Shown: in pieces, positions 35,417 to 45,437 of the stretch
How positions within the stretch are numbered: the stretch's first letter is position 1
Layout: every line of letters starts with the position of its first letter
NCBI GenBank assembly: GCA_964006375.1
Contig: OZ023265.1
Span: 165,008,118-165,072,117 of the forward strand
Direction: 5' to 3'
Source: Tillus elongatus
Lineage: Eukaryota > Arthropoda > Insecta > Coleoptera > Cleridae
Length of the DNA stretch: 64,000 nucleotides
Notes under the pieces: generated by a model
What the model was told of the DNA's origin: nothing
Databases searched by the model: none
What the model saw: the letters and a program-made list of their open reading frames with translations, nothing else
Position numbers and translations under genes: made by a program

Positions 35417-35893
35417 CATCCAACCGATAACTAAAAAAATAATTAACCGATTTCGATGAAACTCGGCAAGTGCCTTTATTTTATTAATGGCTTGGATGAG
35501 TTCGTTACCAAAAAAAATCGGACAAGGTTTTCCAGGAAAATTTCGAGTTTTCTTTCAAAAAAAATTTTTTTCTCCGAAAATTACAAAGATTTTTTAATGA
35601 AATTTGGCGGATACCTTGCCTTTAGAAAGGCCCTATTTCTACCTACCAAAATTCAGCTTTTTGAGTTAATATAAAATTGAGTTTTTTTGATTTTAATTTT
35701 TAATTCGAAACAAATTTTTTTCTCCGAAAGTGACAAAGCTATTTTAATGACATTTGGTTTACGTGTTTCCTTTGTAAATGACTTACTACGTACCGAAACT
35801 CAACTTTCTAACTTCATCTAAAATTGAGTTATCCAAGTTTGAAGCATCTAATAGAAATTCACTACCATAACGCACTTGCTGCGTCCCGAATTT
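35262..35893 (+). repeat. Family M copy with (TA)n at 35327-35411
   Basis: P-end hairpin, GAGAGGTATCGATGGTGAG, shortened P segment, (TA)n, core (GGCTTGGATGAGTTCGTTAC), body with a partial duplication, and T-end hairpin ACGCACTTGCTGCGT at about 35870-35884. Inverted relative to the preceding fragment, giving two (TA)n tracts back to back. Confidence 0.8.
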
Positions 35894-36057
35894 AAAGACA
35901 AATGGCGGATTTGCGATCGCCGCGGTAAAATAAAATAAATAATAATTGCAGACAATGGATAGGCTAAATTTTTTCAATAATCGTTTTTCAGCTAAATAAA
36001 ACAACCAGCGATAAGTACAATTTGTAGAACCTACATCACAACACAGTTTTTTGAGCA

Positions 36058-36095
36058 GACGATCGTTTCGCTAACAAAGTTAGCGTCATCAAGGG
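36058..36095 (-). ncRNA. Hammerhead-ribozyme-like motif, degenerate
   Basis: Minus strand: TTGATGA (first core base changed from C), extra C, stem II GCTAAC-TTT-GTTAGC, GAA, stem III ACG-AT-CGT, C at the cleavage position (GUC). No convincing stem I. The loop, GAA and stem III are almost identical to 5416-5458. Confidence 0.38.
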
Positions 36096-36290
36096 AATGA
36101 GTAAACTAAGTGAATAAAGACTAGAACTACTATTTGTATGTGAGTTTCCAAGCAGTTGCGAACAGTGTCCTCGGAAGGTATACAGACAGACCCCCACTGT
36201 TCAGTTTTAAATCCCTGTGATTAACAGTTCGAACAATGGACACATAGTACTGGACTCTATTCATCGAAACATTTTTGTTCAAATTTCTAA

Positions 36291-36292
<2 letters not shown>

Positions 36293-36355
<63 letters not shown>
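36293..36355. repeat. (TA)n microsatellite
   Basis: Pure TA tract inside PLE fragment 2. Confidence 0.95.
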
Positions 36356-36363
<8 letters not shown>

Positions 36364-36365
36364 CT

Positions 36366-36480
36366 TTCGTAGCATGAAGCCTAAATGTTCTTTAAATCTA
36401 GGTTCAATGGTTCTTTTAGTTTGCCCAACATATTTAAGTTCACAATCCTTACAACCTATTACATAGATTCCGACACATCT
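36366..36480 (-). pseudogene. PLE GIY-YIG endonuclease scrap
   Basis: About 38 codons reading GIYVIGCKDCELKYVGQTKR then TIEPRFKEHLGF. This is the N-terminal part of a GIY-YIG nuclease with the CxxC insertion between GIY and YIG that marks the Penelope-like endonuclease, which nicks target DNA for reverse transcription. Stops lie immediately upstream and the frame ends downstream, so it is a relic. Confidence 0.72.
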
Positions 36481-36499
36481 GTAGCTTTATCTTTATCCT

Positions 36500-37465
36500 T
36501 TGGGTTACCTAGCAAAAAATATGTCAGACAGTCGCGTCAGCTTGATGCTTACGAAAGTTGGGCCAAAGAAACTGTATTGTAATGAATTGGGTTCTCCCAA
36601 TTGTACTTATCAGTGCTCATCACAGCTTCCAAGCTTCACTCATACAACCAGCCATCTTAGAGCTAAAGACATCAGTGTATAGATAGACTAAACAATAAAT
36701 GCATTCTTACCAAATAAAATTTCCATTTTATCTAATCTAAGATTTTCAGGAAATCTATTTAAACGATCATGAATTGGGACCGCTAGCTCCAATATATAAT
36801 TGTTAAACGAGCCTAGTGGCAAAAATAAGACCTAAATAATTGCTGGTTACGGATCATTAAATTAATTTTAATTGATATGTACCTAAGAACGGTCCTGTTT
36901 GTAACTCCAGCGTCTCCTTGTAAGCTGGGTGCTGGCTTCTCAGATGCGCCAGCCGCCCCCGCCAACAACGATCTCTAATAGGGCTGTCTGTTAAAGACAC
37001 TTCATCAACAACTTCTCGAAGTCTCGGGCTGAACGCGTATTATTATTAAACATTTTAATAACCCATTCGCTCACTCTAAACGAACTCTCTTGCACTATTA
37101 TATTGCACTGTACCCCTTTGTGCACCAGCTTTACTCTTTACTTCATTTACTCCGCTTTACTCTACACTGCTCCACTTACCAGCACGGCTTTCTATATTAT
37201 TTTTTCTTGGATGCCAACGACGGCGACGAGGAGGAGAAGTATAACTGGCTCTATTTGGAGACGACGTATTTTTTCTCAAAGCACCTCTTTGTAAATATAA
37301 TACTCTTAATTATGTTGCGTCTTAGATTGACTATTGTTCAAGAATACACTGTCAGTAATTAAAGACTTTGTTCATTGAACAATGTCTATGCAGTCTACCT
37401 AAAAGGTTGCTTATCGATGCCTGTTTTTGATAAGTATAGAAAATATGTAACAGTCTTATTCAACA
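36500..37465. other. Unique stretch, no gene recognised
   Basis: Contains a moderately GC-rich part (36900-37000) and a 90-codon plus frame at 37090-37362 with hydrophobic C-terminus that I do not recognise. Not supported as a gene. Confidence 0.4.
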
Positions 37466-37469
37466 ACTA

Positions 37470-37515
37470 GTGAATTTTCTTTTAAAAAATCACTAACGAG
37501 GAGATACCGAATTCA
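37470..37515 (+). repeat. Family M P-end hairpin, solitary
   Basis: TAGTGAATTTTCTTT/AAAAAATCACTAACGAGGAG, followed by unrelated sequence. Confidence 0.55.
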
Positions 37516-37943
37516 GAACTCTATGTTAAAACACTGTTCAGAGAACAGGAAAAGTCTTCAGAAGGGCCGTAATAGCCCTAGAAACCTAATTGCTAAAAAC
37601 ATTAAAATAATAATTAAAAGTAGTTCATTTTAATTCTTTACAGCAAGGAATGTAAATATTGCGAATAATTAGATGTCAGAATTGTATCGATTGACATTGA
37701 AAATATCACATTCAGTATGTAAACAATAAACAAAGCAAATTAGCAAGATACGTAGGAATGTTGCAGTCAGCAATTCGGAAGGTCGTAAAACTAATTAAGA
37801 ATCAATATAAGTGCATACAGACTTGGAGACTACATCTCTGGCTTCACTGTTGGTTTTGTAGGTGAAGGACGTAGCCAGCGCGTGAGCTAACTGGAGCAAG
37901 TGGCCCTTCGAATTCTGGAAGTTCTAGGATGTTCTTCAATGCT

Positions 37944-37986
37944 TCTGTGACTATAGTTTCGCTGCTTGACAGCATTTTCAGACAGA
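37944..37986 (-). ncRNA. Hammerhead-ribozyme-like motif with closed stem I
   Basis: Minus strand: TCTGT, core CTGAAAA, extra T, stem II GCTG-loop-CAGC, GAA, stem III ACT-AT-AGT, C at the cleavage position (GUC), ACAGA. TCTGT and ACAGA pair perfectly as a 5-bp stem I. All three helices can therefore form. The G8 position is A, which predicts loss of activity. Its place downstream of a PLE endonuclease supports the family link. Confidence 0.55.
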
Positions 37987-38324
37987 TTAAAATTGAATTA
38001 GTACGAAATCATGACAACTACAAATAAATATCTGTTGCTATGTTATGATATGATGTTTTGATCAAAAAAATTTATCAAATTGAAAATAAAATGAAACACA
38101 GATGACAGATGAGGTTTTCAAAATGTCTATGTGATGTATGTCAATATTTAACATAAAAACTAGAACTAGCCTATAATAACTATGATAACAGTTACAACAA
38201 TAAAATAACTTAACAATAACAGTATAAAAGTAGTCTCTATACAACGAAAATATCGACATACATCAACTCATTATTTTATTACAACTTTTTTGAAATAATA
38301 GTTAAATATATTTTCTTGACATAT

Positions 38325-38687
38325 TTAATTAGAAAGAAGAATATCCAAGAAAGGAGAATTCATTAAATCAGTTTGCTCGTTTAAAACAAGGTAGTTATTG
38401 TCGTGTGTGTGCCTTTTGACTTCTAAAGCTTCAAAAAAGTCTAGTTTACGTTTGTCATTATAAAAATGTAGTGGTTGTATGCGGTTATTTATTGTAGGTC
38501 TATGTACGGTATCAGTAATATGTTTTGCAAATGTAGATTTGTCTGCGTGGTTATTTCTAAATGCAGAAATATGTTCTTTGTATCGGGTGTTAAAATTTCT
38601 AGAAGTTTGACCTATGTAGATTGCGTTACAATGTGTACAAGCTAATTTATAATTACAAACATGCATATAATCCAATAGAAAATGCAA
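38325..38687 (-). CDS. PLE GIY-YIG endonuclease domain, 5'-truncated
   Basis: 120 codons without a stop. After about 12 residues that come from the adjoining repeat, the domain reads CNYKLACTHCNAIYIGQTSR then NFNTRYKEHISAFRN and STFAKHITDT. The CxxC (CTHC) between the eroded GIY strand (NYKL) and an intact YIG is the Penelope-like signature, and Arg and His of the R..YKEH helix are present. The C-terminal half (FFEALEVKRHTHDNNYLVLNEQTDLMN) matches the usual end of PLE proteins. The full protein should have an RT in front; that is gone, so this is a relic domain and the start codon shown is fortuitous. Confidence 0.8.
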   Translation of the reverse strand: MHFLLDYMHVCNYKLACTHCNAIYIGQTSRNFNTRYKEHISAFRNNHADKSTFAKHITDTVHRPTINNRIQPLHFYNDKRKLDFFEALEVKRHTHDNNYLVLNEQTDLMNSPFLDILLSN

Positions 38688-39005
38688 AAATGCAATAGCA
38701 TAAGGGGTGCTCTATTAAAAAAAGTAAGTGTGTATGACCAACGACTTATAGGCCAACCTGTGCTTATCAAAACAATTTTATAAGATGCAGCTCAAAACAC
38801 CCTATAATTAACGTATACAATTTTTCCTCGTATCTTATATATAAATGAAAATATTGAGTTTTACCGTAGAAATGTGTAAACAGACAAAAACTAAAATTTA
38901 TCCCGTATATGAGTTTTAGTGGTTCTAGTTCGTGCTCATTTGAAGAAATCTTTTCAAAATTCATAAGCCGCACTCTTCTCAATAACGAAAATTTGCTAAA
39001 ATGTA
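38655..39005 (-). repeat. Family M variant body without microsatellite
   Basis: Starts at ACATGCATATAATCC, includes GTGTATGACCAACGACTTAT, CACCCTATAATTAACGTATA and the CCCGTATATGAG segment, ends near AACGAAAATTTGCTAAAATG. Counterpart of 11183-11540. Confidence 0.65.
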
Positions 39006-40035
39006 GACTATTAAACCATAAACTCTATAGCTAAAACTACTGCCAAAGCATGAGAAAGAGGGTCTATTTGAAATGGATTTTCCGAAAATATTTTAGTAAA
39101 ATGAAGGACAATGATGGTTGAAGCTGAAATTTAAGGCTTTCTAAAATACACTTATTAAGACATTTCTTCTACACAATCCGTATTTGTTTAAGATTATTTG
39201 TCTGAAAATTGCAAAATTTGACGTTTCGAATCGCGAATTTGACGTTTTAAGAAGAAAAATTATAAAATTTTCAAAATATTTTTTTCTGCTACTTCTTGAC
39301 CTTTTTACGTCAAGAAAACTTAACCGTTGTATGTAATATTCAATTGGTTTTGTTACCCACAAAAAATATTTTGTTCTTTAGATGCTTATAACTTTTTTCC
39401 TTTTAACCTAGAGATCCGAGTTTGGGCACATAGGGTAAGTTTAATATTAGAAACGTAGATGCCAAATTTGGTTGTCATAGCTTCGTTATTTTCGGAGATA
39501 CGAACATTTTACGAAAAAAAACCTAATATTTTCCCTGAAAAACTAGTCCATTTTTCCTGGCTAACGAACTTATCCAAGCCACTTACAAAAGGAAGGTGTC
39601 AAATTTCATCAAAATCGCCCCAATATTTTTTGAGTTATCGGTGTGATATTTATATATATTAGAAACGTAGATGCCAAATTTGGTTGTCATAGCTTCGTTA
39701 TTTTCGGAGGTACCAACATTTTTCGAAAGAAAACCCAAAATTTTCCCTGAAAAACTAGTCCACTTTTCCTGGCTAACGAATATATCCAAGCCACTTACAA
39801 AAGGAAGGTGTCAAATTTCATCAAAATCGCCCCAATATTTTTTGAGTTATCGGTGATATTTATATATATTAGAAGCGTTATTTTCGGAGATACGAACACT
39901 TTTCGAAAGAAAACCCCAAATTTTCCCTGAAAAACTAGTCTAATTTTCCTGGCTAACGAACTTATCCAAGCCACTTACAAAATGAAGGTGTCAAATTTCA
40001 CCAAAATCGCCCCATTATTTTTTGAGTTATTGGTG

Positions 40036-40132
<97 letters not shown>

Positions 40133-40260
40133 TATGAATATAAGTGAATTTTTTGACATATACAATTCTGAATTAACCTCGAAAATGGGTTCCAAAAGCT
40201 CCAATAATTCACGCTCGAGTTTCAAAAATTCGAAAGTCGTTACCTTTCTATGAAGTTTTC
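39006..40260 (-). repeat. Family M copy with triplicated core and (TA)n at 40038-40128
   Basis: Body (AAAGCATGAGAAAGAGGGTC, GACGTTTTAAG) followed by three tandem core units of about 209 bp: GAAACGTAGATGCCAAATTT at about 39450 and 39662, and a shortened third from about 39873. Each unit ends GTTATCGGTG(TG)ATATT. Then (TA)n and a strongly diverged P end to 40260. Confidence 0.75.
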
Positions 40261-40918
40261 TTCATGTACTGTCGCAAAAAAAGTCACCATGTCAGAACTT
40301 TACGGTACATGTAGCTAAATAGTAAGTGAAATAATAAATGTTATTGAAACATTTGATAAACAATTAATAGATATAAAAAATTAATGACATATCATGCTGG
40401 ATCCCATGTTTCGGCGCGACTAAAATTTTTACGGTACATAAAATGATATATTCAGGGTGTCGGCGAATCGGCATTCCAAACTGTTGGAATTCCTGATGGG
40501 AATTGGATATTCTAACTTAATTGACGCCGGCGTTACACTTTTAGATTATTAAAATGACACGTGGCGCGGAATGTCACTGTCAATCAAACGAAACATTTCG
40601 ACAGGTATAGAGATACTCTTCCATCTGCATCAAATGTTTACGGGGAACTGCGGAAAAAATTATATGCCTGCCCTACCTACATGCCATCCAGCTCATCGGC
40701 TTTTCTTTCAAACGTCAACCGGACAAAAATGTGCCAGTGCCTGCCTCCAATTTGGAATGCCTATAATTTTAGAAAAGTGAGCGGGTGTCTCTCTCACGGT
40801 ATTTTTGTGTTTCAGAATGGTGGTTTTAATTATATAGAACTTTCTGGATAATATATTTTACACGAGAATAAAATGGCTAGAGGCTATGGATTTTGTGCAA
40901 GCGAACAAATAACTTGTG
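40261..40918. other. Unique stretch, possible small TIR element
   Basis: Near 40452 CAGGGTGTCGGCGAATCGGC resembles a mariner-type end, and GGCATTCCAAACTGTTGGAATTCC is a short inverted repeat (40471-40492), but no matching right end was found. A 96-codon plus frame (40561-40851) is unrecognised. Confidence 0.4.
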
Positions 40919-40998
<80 letters not shown>

Positions 40999-41074
40999 GG
41001 GCAATTACGACCAACAATTGATATCATACATATTTTAGCACGCTAACGTGTAACGACTGTTACTCCTCCCTTCT

Positions 41075-41159
<85 letters not shown>
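40919..41159. repeat. Two (TA)n tracts (40919-40991 and 41079-41159)
   Basis: The second tract directly adjoins the left end of E4, as expected for an element that inserts at TA. Confidence 0.95.
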
Positions 41160-41164
<5 letters not shown>

Positions 41165-41847
41165 TGTCCCAAACTGGATGGGAATATATTACTATCTCCG
41201 TTATTATTAGAGATAGGGAGACGACCTTATTTCGTTTTCTAGTTATTTTGAAAAAACCAAAATTGGTCGATTTCTTTTTTCTTCAATATCTAAGTAGGCA
41301 TTAATCTGACATGTCTAAGACTTGCACATTATCAGGACACTTTTTACAGAGTAATCTTCTTGTGCTATTCTCAACTTTGGATTGTTATTTGTTTTTGAGA
41401 TACAGGTATCAACGTTTGTTTTTATTATGGCAGTTATATTGGATTTTCTGCTCATGTAATAGCCTGTGAAAGGAGCTTTCCAATGATGTACAACATGCTT
41501 GACAAATCTTGTAATTGGACTGACAATTTTGAGAAAGACCGTTTTGAGGATAGTAGGCTACGAAATCCAATACCAGAAAACAAATCACAAAAAAAGTGTT
41601 CAAAAAGCAGTAGGCCATTGAGTCTAACAATAGACTTCTACTTTTAACATAATTTTCCATAATGATTCACGATACAAAATATTGTGATTTAATTTACATT
41701 ACTTAATTAGGTAATAATGCTAGGTAATATTATGTGAAACAGTTTAATAATGAGACCCGGCAATAACAAATAGAAACTTAAACTCCACAAATCAACACAA
41801 TTAGAAACGGAACTCAACAAATAATAAAATAGAAACTTAAAAATACA

Positions 41848-42893
41848 CTAAATAGAAAATTGTTCAATATGGCCACCGTTTTGTTCAATGTACTTTATAC
41901 ACCTTTTTGAAACATGCCTGCAAACTCTGGTGAGGGTGTTTTGGTTAATATGATTTATAGCTTCCGTGATTCTGTTTCGTAATTCATTGATATTTTGTGG
42001 TCGATCGAATTTATACACATTATTCTTCAGAGTACCCAAGAATAAAAATCCATGGGTGTTATATCCGGACTTCGAGCACACCAATGAACCGGCCCATTGT
42101 TACAAATGACACGAGTATTAAAATTTTGGTACAAAAATTCTTTGACGCTCTTAGCATTGTGAGCTGGACAACCGTCTTGTTGGTACCAGATCTCGTCTAA
42201 ATTATCATGAATTCTTATAATTGTTGGTAAGATATCATTTCTCAATAGACTAGGATACCTTTCCCCAATTAAATTATTTTCAAAACAGAACGAACCAACA
42301 ATGAATTTACCTGCATTTTTTAAATTAACTGTCTAATCTACAAATAAAAATAACAGTTTTTTACCTAATAAGTCGCACCAAACATTAATACCAAATCTGT
42401 TGCGATTATACTCACCACAATTTGTAAATATGGATTCATCAGTCCATATTAGTTTCAAATGAAAATTTTCATCTTGCTGACTTTGTCCTTGATACCATCT
42501 GCAGAATTGAAGTCGCTTAGGGTAACCGTCAACATTTAAGGCTTCTACGATTGTAGGTTTGTATGGGTGGTAATGACTTTGTTTTAATACACGGTGTACC
42601 GTACTTTTTGGAACGTCAATTTGTTCACCATAAAACGGAACAGATTGCGGAGGGTTTTCGTTTAAAACCTGTAAGACGGCATTATTTCTTTCTTAATTTC
42701 TAGGCATTGGTAGTTTCTTTACGTTGAAGCTACCGTCGTTCAATAGATTGGTCACTATCCTGCGAAATATTTTGGTGTTTGGTTGTCGTCTTTCTGGGTA
42801 GTTGTTTTGAGGTGCATTTGCAGCTGCCTCAGTATTTCGGTTAGAACCAATATAACATTCCAACAATTTAAAATATTCTTCATTACTGAACAT
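41848..42893 (-). pseudogene. E4 mariner-like transposase, near-intact, with probable intron
   Basis: Tc1/mariner-superfamily transposase acting at TA. From 42893: DUF4817-like N-terminus (MFSNEEYFKLLECYIG ... EAAANAPQNNYPERRQPN), second helix-turn-helix (IDVPKSTVHRVLKQ), first Asp in WTDESIFTN (about 42440), NVWCDLLG, then a GT-AG segment (42311-42364), then GKFIVGSF, second Asp in YQQDGCPAH, third in SPDITPMDFYSW, and a C-terminus EQNGGHIEQFSI with stop at 41848-41850. About 36 residues separate the second and third Asp by my count. Breaks: an in-frame TAA at 42693-42695 after PRN and a 1-bp loss near 42036. Probably inactive, but only two lesions away from an open frame. Confidence 0.85.
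42311..42364 (-). other. Probable 54-nt GT-AG intron in the E4 transposase
   Basis: Minus strand: ...TTATTAG|GTAAAAAACTG ... AATGCAG|GTAAATTC. The segment contains TAG in frame. Joining its flanks gives an unbroken DLLG-KFIVG reading that matches the E2 transposase (GGIIGNFVIG), so removal restores homology. Phase 1. Also present in E1 (2902-2957). Confidence 0.6.
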
Positions 42894-43218
42894 ATTGTTG
42901 AATAATATTTAAAAGAAACAGGAAGCAAATTATTTCCTACAAAATTTTAGGCAACGTGTTAAATACACCTCAAATTGTTCACATAATTAAGAATGACAGT
43001 ATTCTTAATTGTCGCGATAGTGTTATATCCATAGCAACCTTTCTTCTGTTGTTTTTCAGTTGACTTACGTTTAAAAATCAAACAATTTTCAAAGGCGTCT
43101 TCGTAAATCATTAATCTGCTTTTTATTGAGTTCTGTTAGTGAATTTAGTTATCTACTAGGTTCACCTATTTAATTAAATTATAACATTTTTTTAGGATAA
43201 TGTTGTAATGTAAAATAT

Positions 43219-43260
43219 CATTTGTAATAATGGGCCGATTCATTGGTGTGCTTAAAGTTC
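43219..43260 (+). other. Reverse-complement copy of transposase coding sequence upstream of the gene
   Basis: About 41 bp here match 42068-42108 in inverted orientation with about five differences (AATGGGCCGATTCATTGG versus CCAATGAACCGGCCCATT). A transposase transcript starting in the right arm would contain both and could pair with itself. Confidence 0.6.
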
Positions 43261-43624
43261 CTACTTTTTTATCATGAATAATTACGGAAAATTATGTTAA
43301 AAGTAGAAGTCTATTGTTAGACTCCATGGCCTACAGCTTTTTGAACACTTTTTTTTTTGTCATTTGTTTCCTGGTATTGGATTTCATAGCCTACTATTCT
43401 CAAAACGGTTTTTCTCAAAATTGTCAATGCAATTACAAGATTTCTCAAGCATGTTGTACATCATTGAAAAGTTTTTTCACTAGCTATCACATGAGCAACA
43501 ATTCCAAGATGGCTGCCATATTAAAAACAAACGGTGATACCTGTAGCTTAAAAACAAATGACAATCCAAAGTTGAGAATAGCACAGAAAGATTACTCTGT
43601 AAAAAGTGTCCTGATAATGTGCAA

Positions 43625-43669
43625 GTCTTAGTCATGTCAGATCAGGCGTTGATCTGACATGACTAAGAC
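43625..43669. repeat. Perfect 20-bp hairpin in the E4 right arm
   Basis: GTCTTAGTCATGTCAGATCA, loop GGCGT, and its exact complement. E1 and the E4 left arm have only a single copy of this sequence. Confidence 0.9.
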
Positions 43670-43885
43670 ATGTCAGATTAAGGCCTACTTAGATATTGAA
43701 GAAAAAAGAAAACGACAAATTTTGTTTTTTTCAAAATGACTCGAAAACGAAAACAGGCAGGGCAAACTACAAGTCATATTTGGTACGAACATGAAATTCT
43801 ACAAAACATTGCTAATTTAACCGTCTCCCTATCTCTAATAATAACGGAGATAGCAATACATTACTATCCAGTTTGGGACACCTTG

Positions 43886-44303
43886 TATATACCTTTGGTA
43901 AGAAATATAGATAATTAGCCGTTTATACTTTTGTTTTGTTGTTTTAATTTATAAAAGCTTTTTAGATACAGAGTAATTTTGAACATAAAAGTATTCCCTT
44001 CTAACATTTTGGCTGTAAAAGTTAAAAAAAAATTGATACAGAAATGTGAACAATAAATTCCTAGCTAAAAGAGATTTCTGTAATGCCAGTTATCCATTTG
44101 TCAAACAATACGCTAAGGATATTTGTTCTTTCTTCGACCACCCAAAATCTGGAATACCCTATCGGCGTAAATATTTCCAAAAACGGATATTACAATTTTA
44201 AACTAATTAAAAAGAAAGTTAACACCCATTTCATAGCACAACAATCAAAGTTATGAAATCTTTCAAACACATAAGCTTTTCATAAACAACCTATTTAAAA
44301 AAG
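43886..44303. other. Unique spacer, no gene recognised
   Basis: AT-rich; nothing matched elsewhere in the window. Confidence 0.5.
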
Positions 44304-44589
44304 TCTGGACGCACCAAGTGCGTTATGGAAGTGAATTTTCATAAAAATGTTTTTAATAGCAAATGCGAGCAGGCATCAATCTGATTACCGGTATAGCCTA
44401 TGTAGTAGAAATAATGTACTATATTTTATAAAAATTACTTATTGTTTGAAAATGTATATCATTTTTCGGAAAATAAGCTTAAATGTTGGTTTCCTAGCCA
44501 ATAAGCCCTTCGCTAATAGCAAATTGAGTTATTGAAATTTGAAGTATTTAATGAAAATTCGCTACCAAAACGCACTTACTGCGTCCAGA
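44304..44589 (+). mobile_element. T module with the clearest inverted ends (286 bp)
   Basis: Left TCTGGACGCACCAAGTGCG and right (reverse) TCTGGACGCAGTAAGTGCG, each followed by TT(A/T)TGG(A/T)AG(T/C)GAATTTTCAT: 38-bp inverted ends with five or so differences. Interior: GATTACCGGTATAGCCTATG, AGTAGAAATAATGTAC. Non-coding, MITE-like. Confidence 0.82.
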
Positions 44590-45205
44590 TTTTTTTCTTA
44601 CAAACATGCATCATATTTCGATAAAAAATGCAAAAATGCATTAACGAATTTGTTTTACGAAAATTAGCTAAAAATTATTGACCGTTAAACCGCAAACTTA
44701 ACCAAACCGACAGCCAAAGCATCAGAGAATTTGAAATGAATTTTCTGTAAATATTTTAGTAAAATGAACGGCAATGACGGTTGAAGCTGAAACTTAAGGG
44801 TTCACGGAACACACTTCTTGCAACATTTTCTTTTCACAATCCGTATTTGTTTTACGTTCTTGGCCTAAACATTGCCAATTTTGACGTCTTAAATCGCGAC
44901 ACGGACGTTTTGAGGAAAACTCCAAAAATATTTTCTTTAACTGCCCATAACTTTTTCATCTTTAAACTTAGAGACTTAAATTTTGGTACATGGTTCACTC
45001 TTTACAATACAAATACGCGCACCAAATTGCCGTTACTTTGTTATTTTCGGAGATATACATTTTTTTAGAAAGAAAACACAAAATTTTCCGGGAAAACCTG
45101 GGCCGATTTTCCTGGATAACAAACTTGTCGAAGCCACTTGCAAAAAGTGGTAATCACCAAATTTAATCAAGATCGGCCCATTATTTTTTGAGTTATCGGT
45201 GTGAT

Positions 45206-45303
<98 letters not shown>

Positions 45304-45437
45304 ATATAAAAATTCAAACTGAGCCCGGATCTGTGTTCTAGGGGGCCTAATTAGCGCTCATTTGAATAATTTTTTTTAAATTCAAAAGTCGGGATCTCGT
45401 CATTGGGGAATTTTTTTAAAGAAAATTCACTAAAAAA
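44590..45437 (-). repeat. Family M copy, (CA)n(TA)n at 45205-45300
   Basis: Complete body (GACAGCCAAAGCATCAGAG, GACGTTTTGAGGAAAACTCC), core (CCTGGGCCGATTTTCCTGG), microsatellite, P segment and P-end hairpin (45409-45433). With the T module it forms a 1.13-kb unit. Confidence 0.82.

Larger units (their letters stand above)
36030..36500 (-). mobile_element. Penelope-like element fragment 2
   Basis: Minus-strand order: GIY-YIG endonuclease scrap (36366-36480), a (TA)n tract (36293-36355), 3' sequence, then a hammerhead-like motif (36058-36095). The same order occurs in fragment 1 at 37.9-38.7 kb. Confidence 0.65.
37920..38690 (-). mobile_element. Penelope-like element fragment 1
   Basis: Endonuclease frame (38325-38687), 3' untranslated sequence, and a hammerhead-like motif (37944-37986) about 340 bp downstream on the minus strand. 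The 5' side is cut by a family M copy at about 38655. No RT sequence remains. Confidence 0.75.
41160..43885 (-). mobile_element. E4: best-preserved mariner-like transposon, ~520-bp inverted ends
   Basis: Left end TAGTGTGTCCCAAACTGG at the edge of a (TA)n tract; right end (reverse) CAAGGTGTCCCAAACTGG, followed by TA. Left arm about 41160-41680, right arm about 43270-43885; the right arm is longer because of a local duplication that makes a 20-bp perfect hairpin (43625-43669). Between the arms lies one transposase gene on the minus strand. Same family as E1; related to E2 and E3. Confidence 0.88.
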
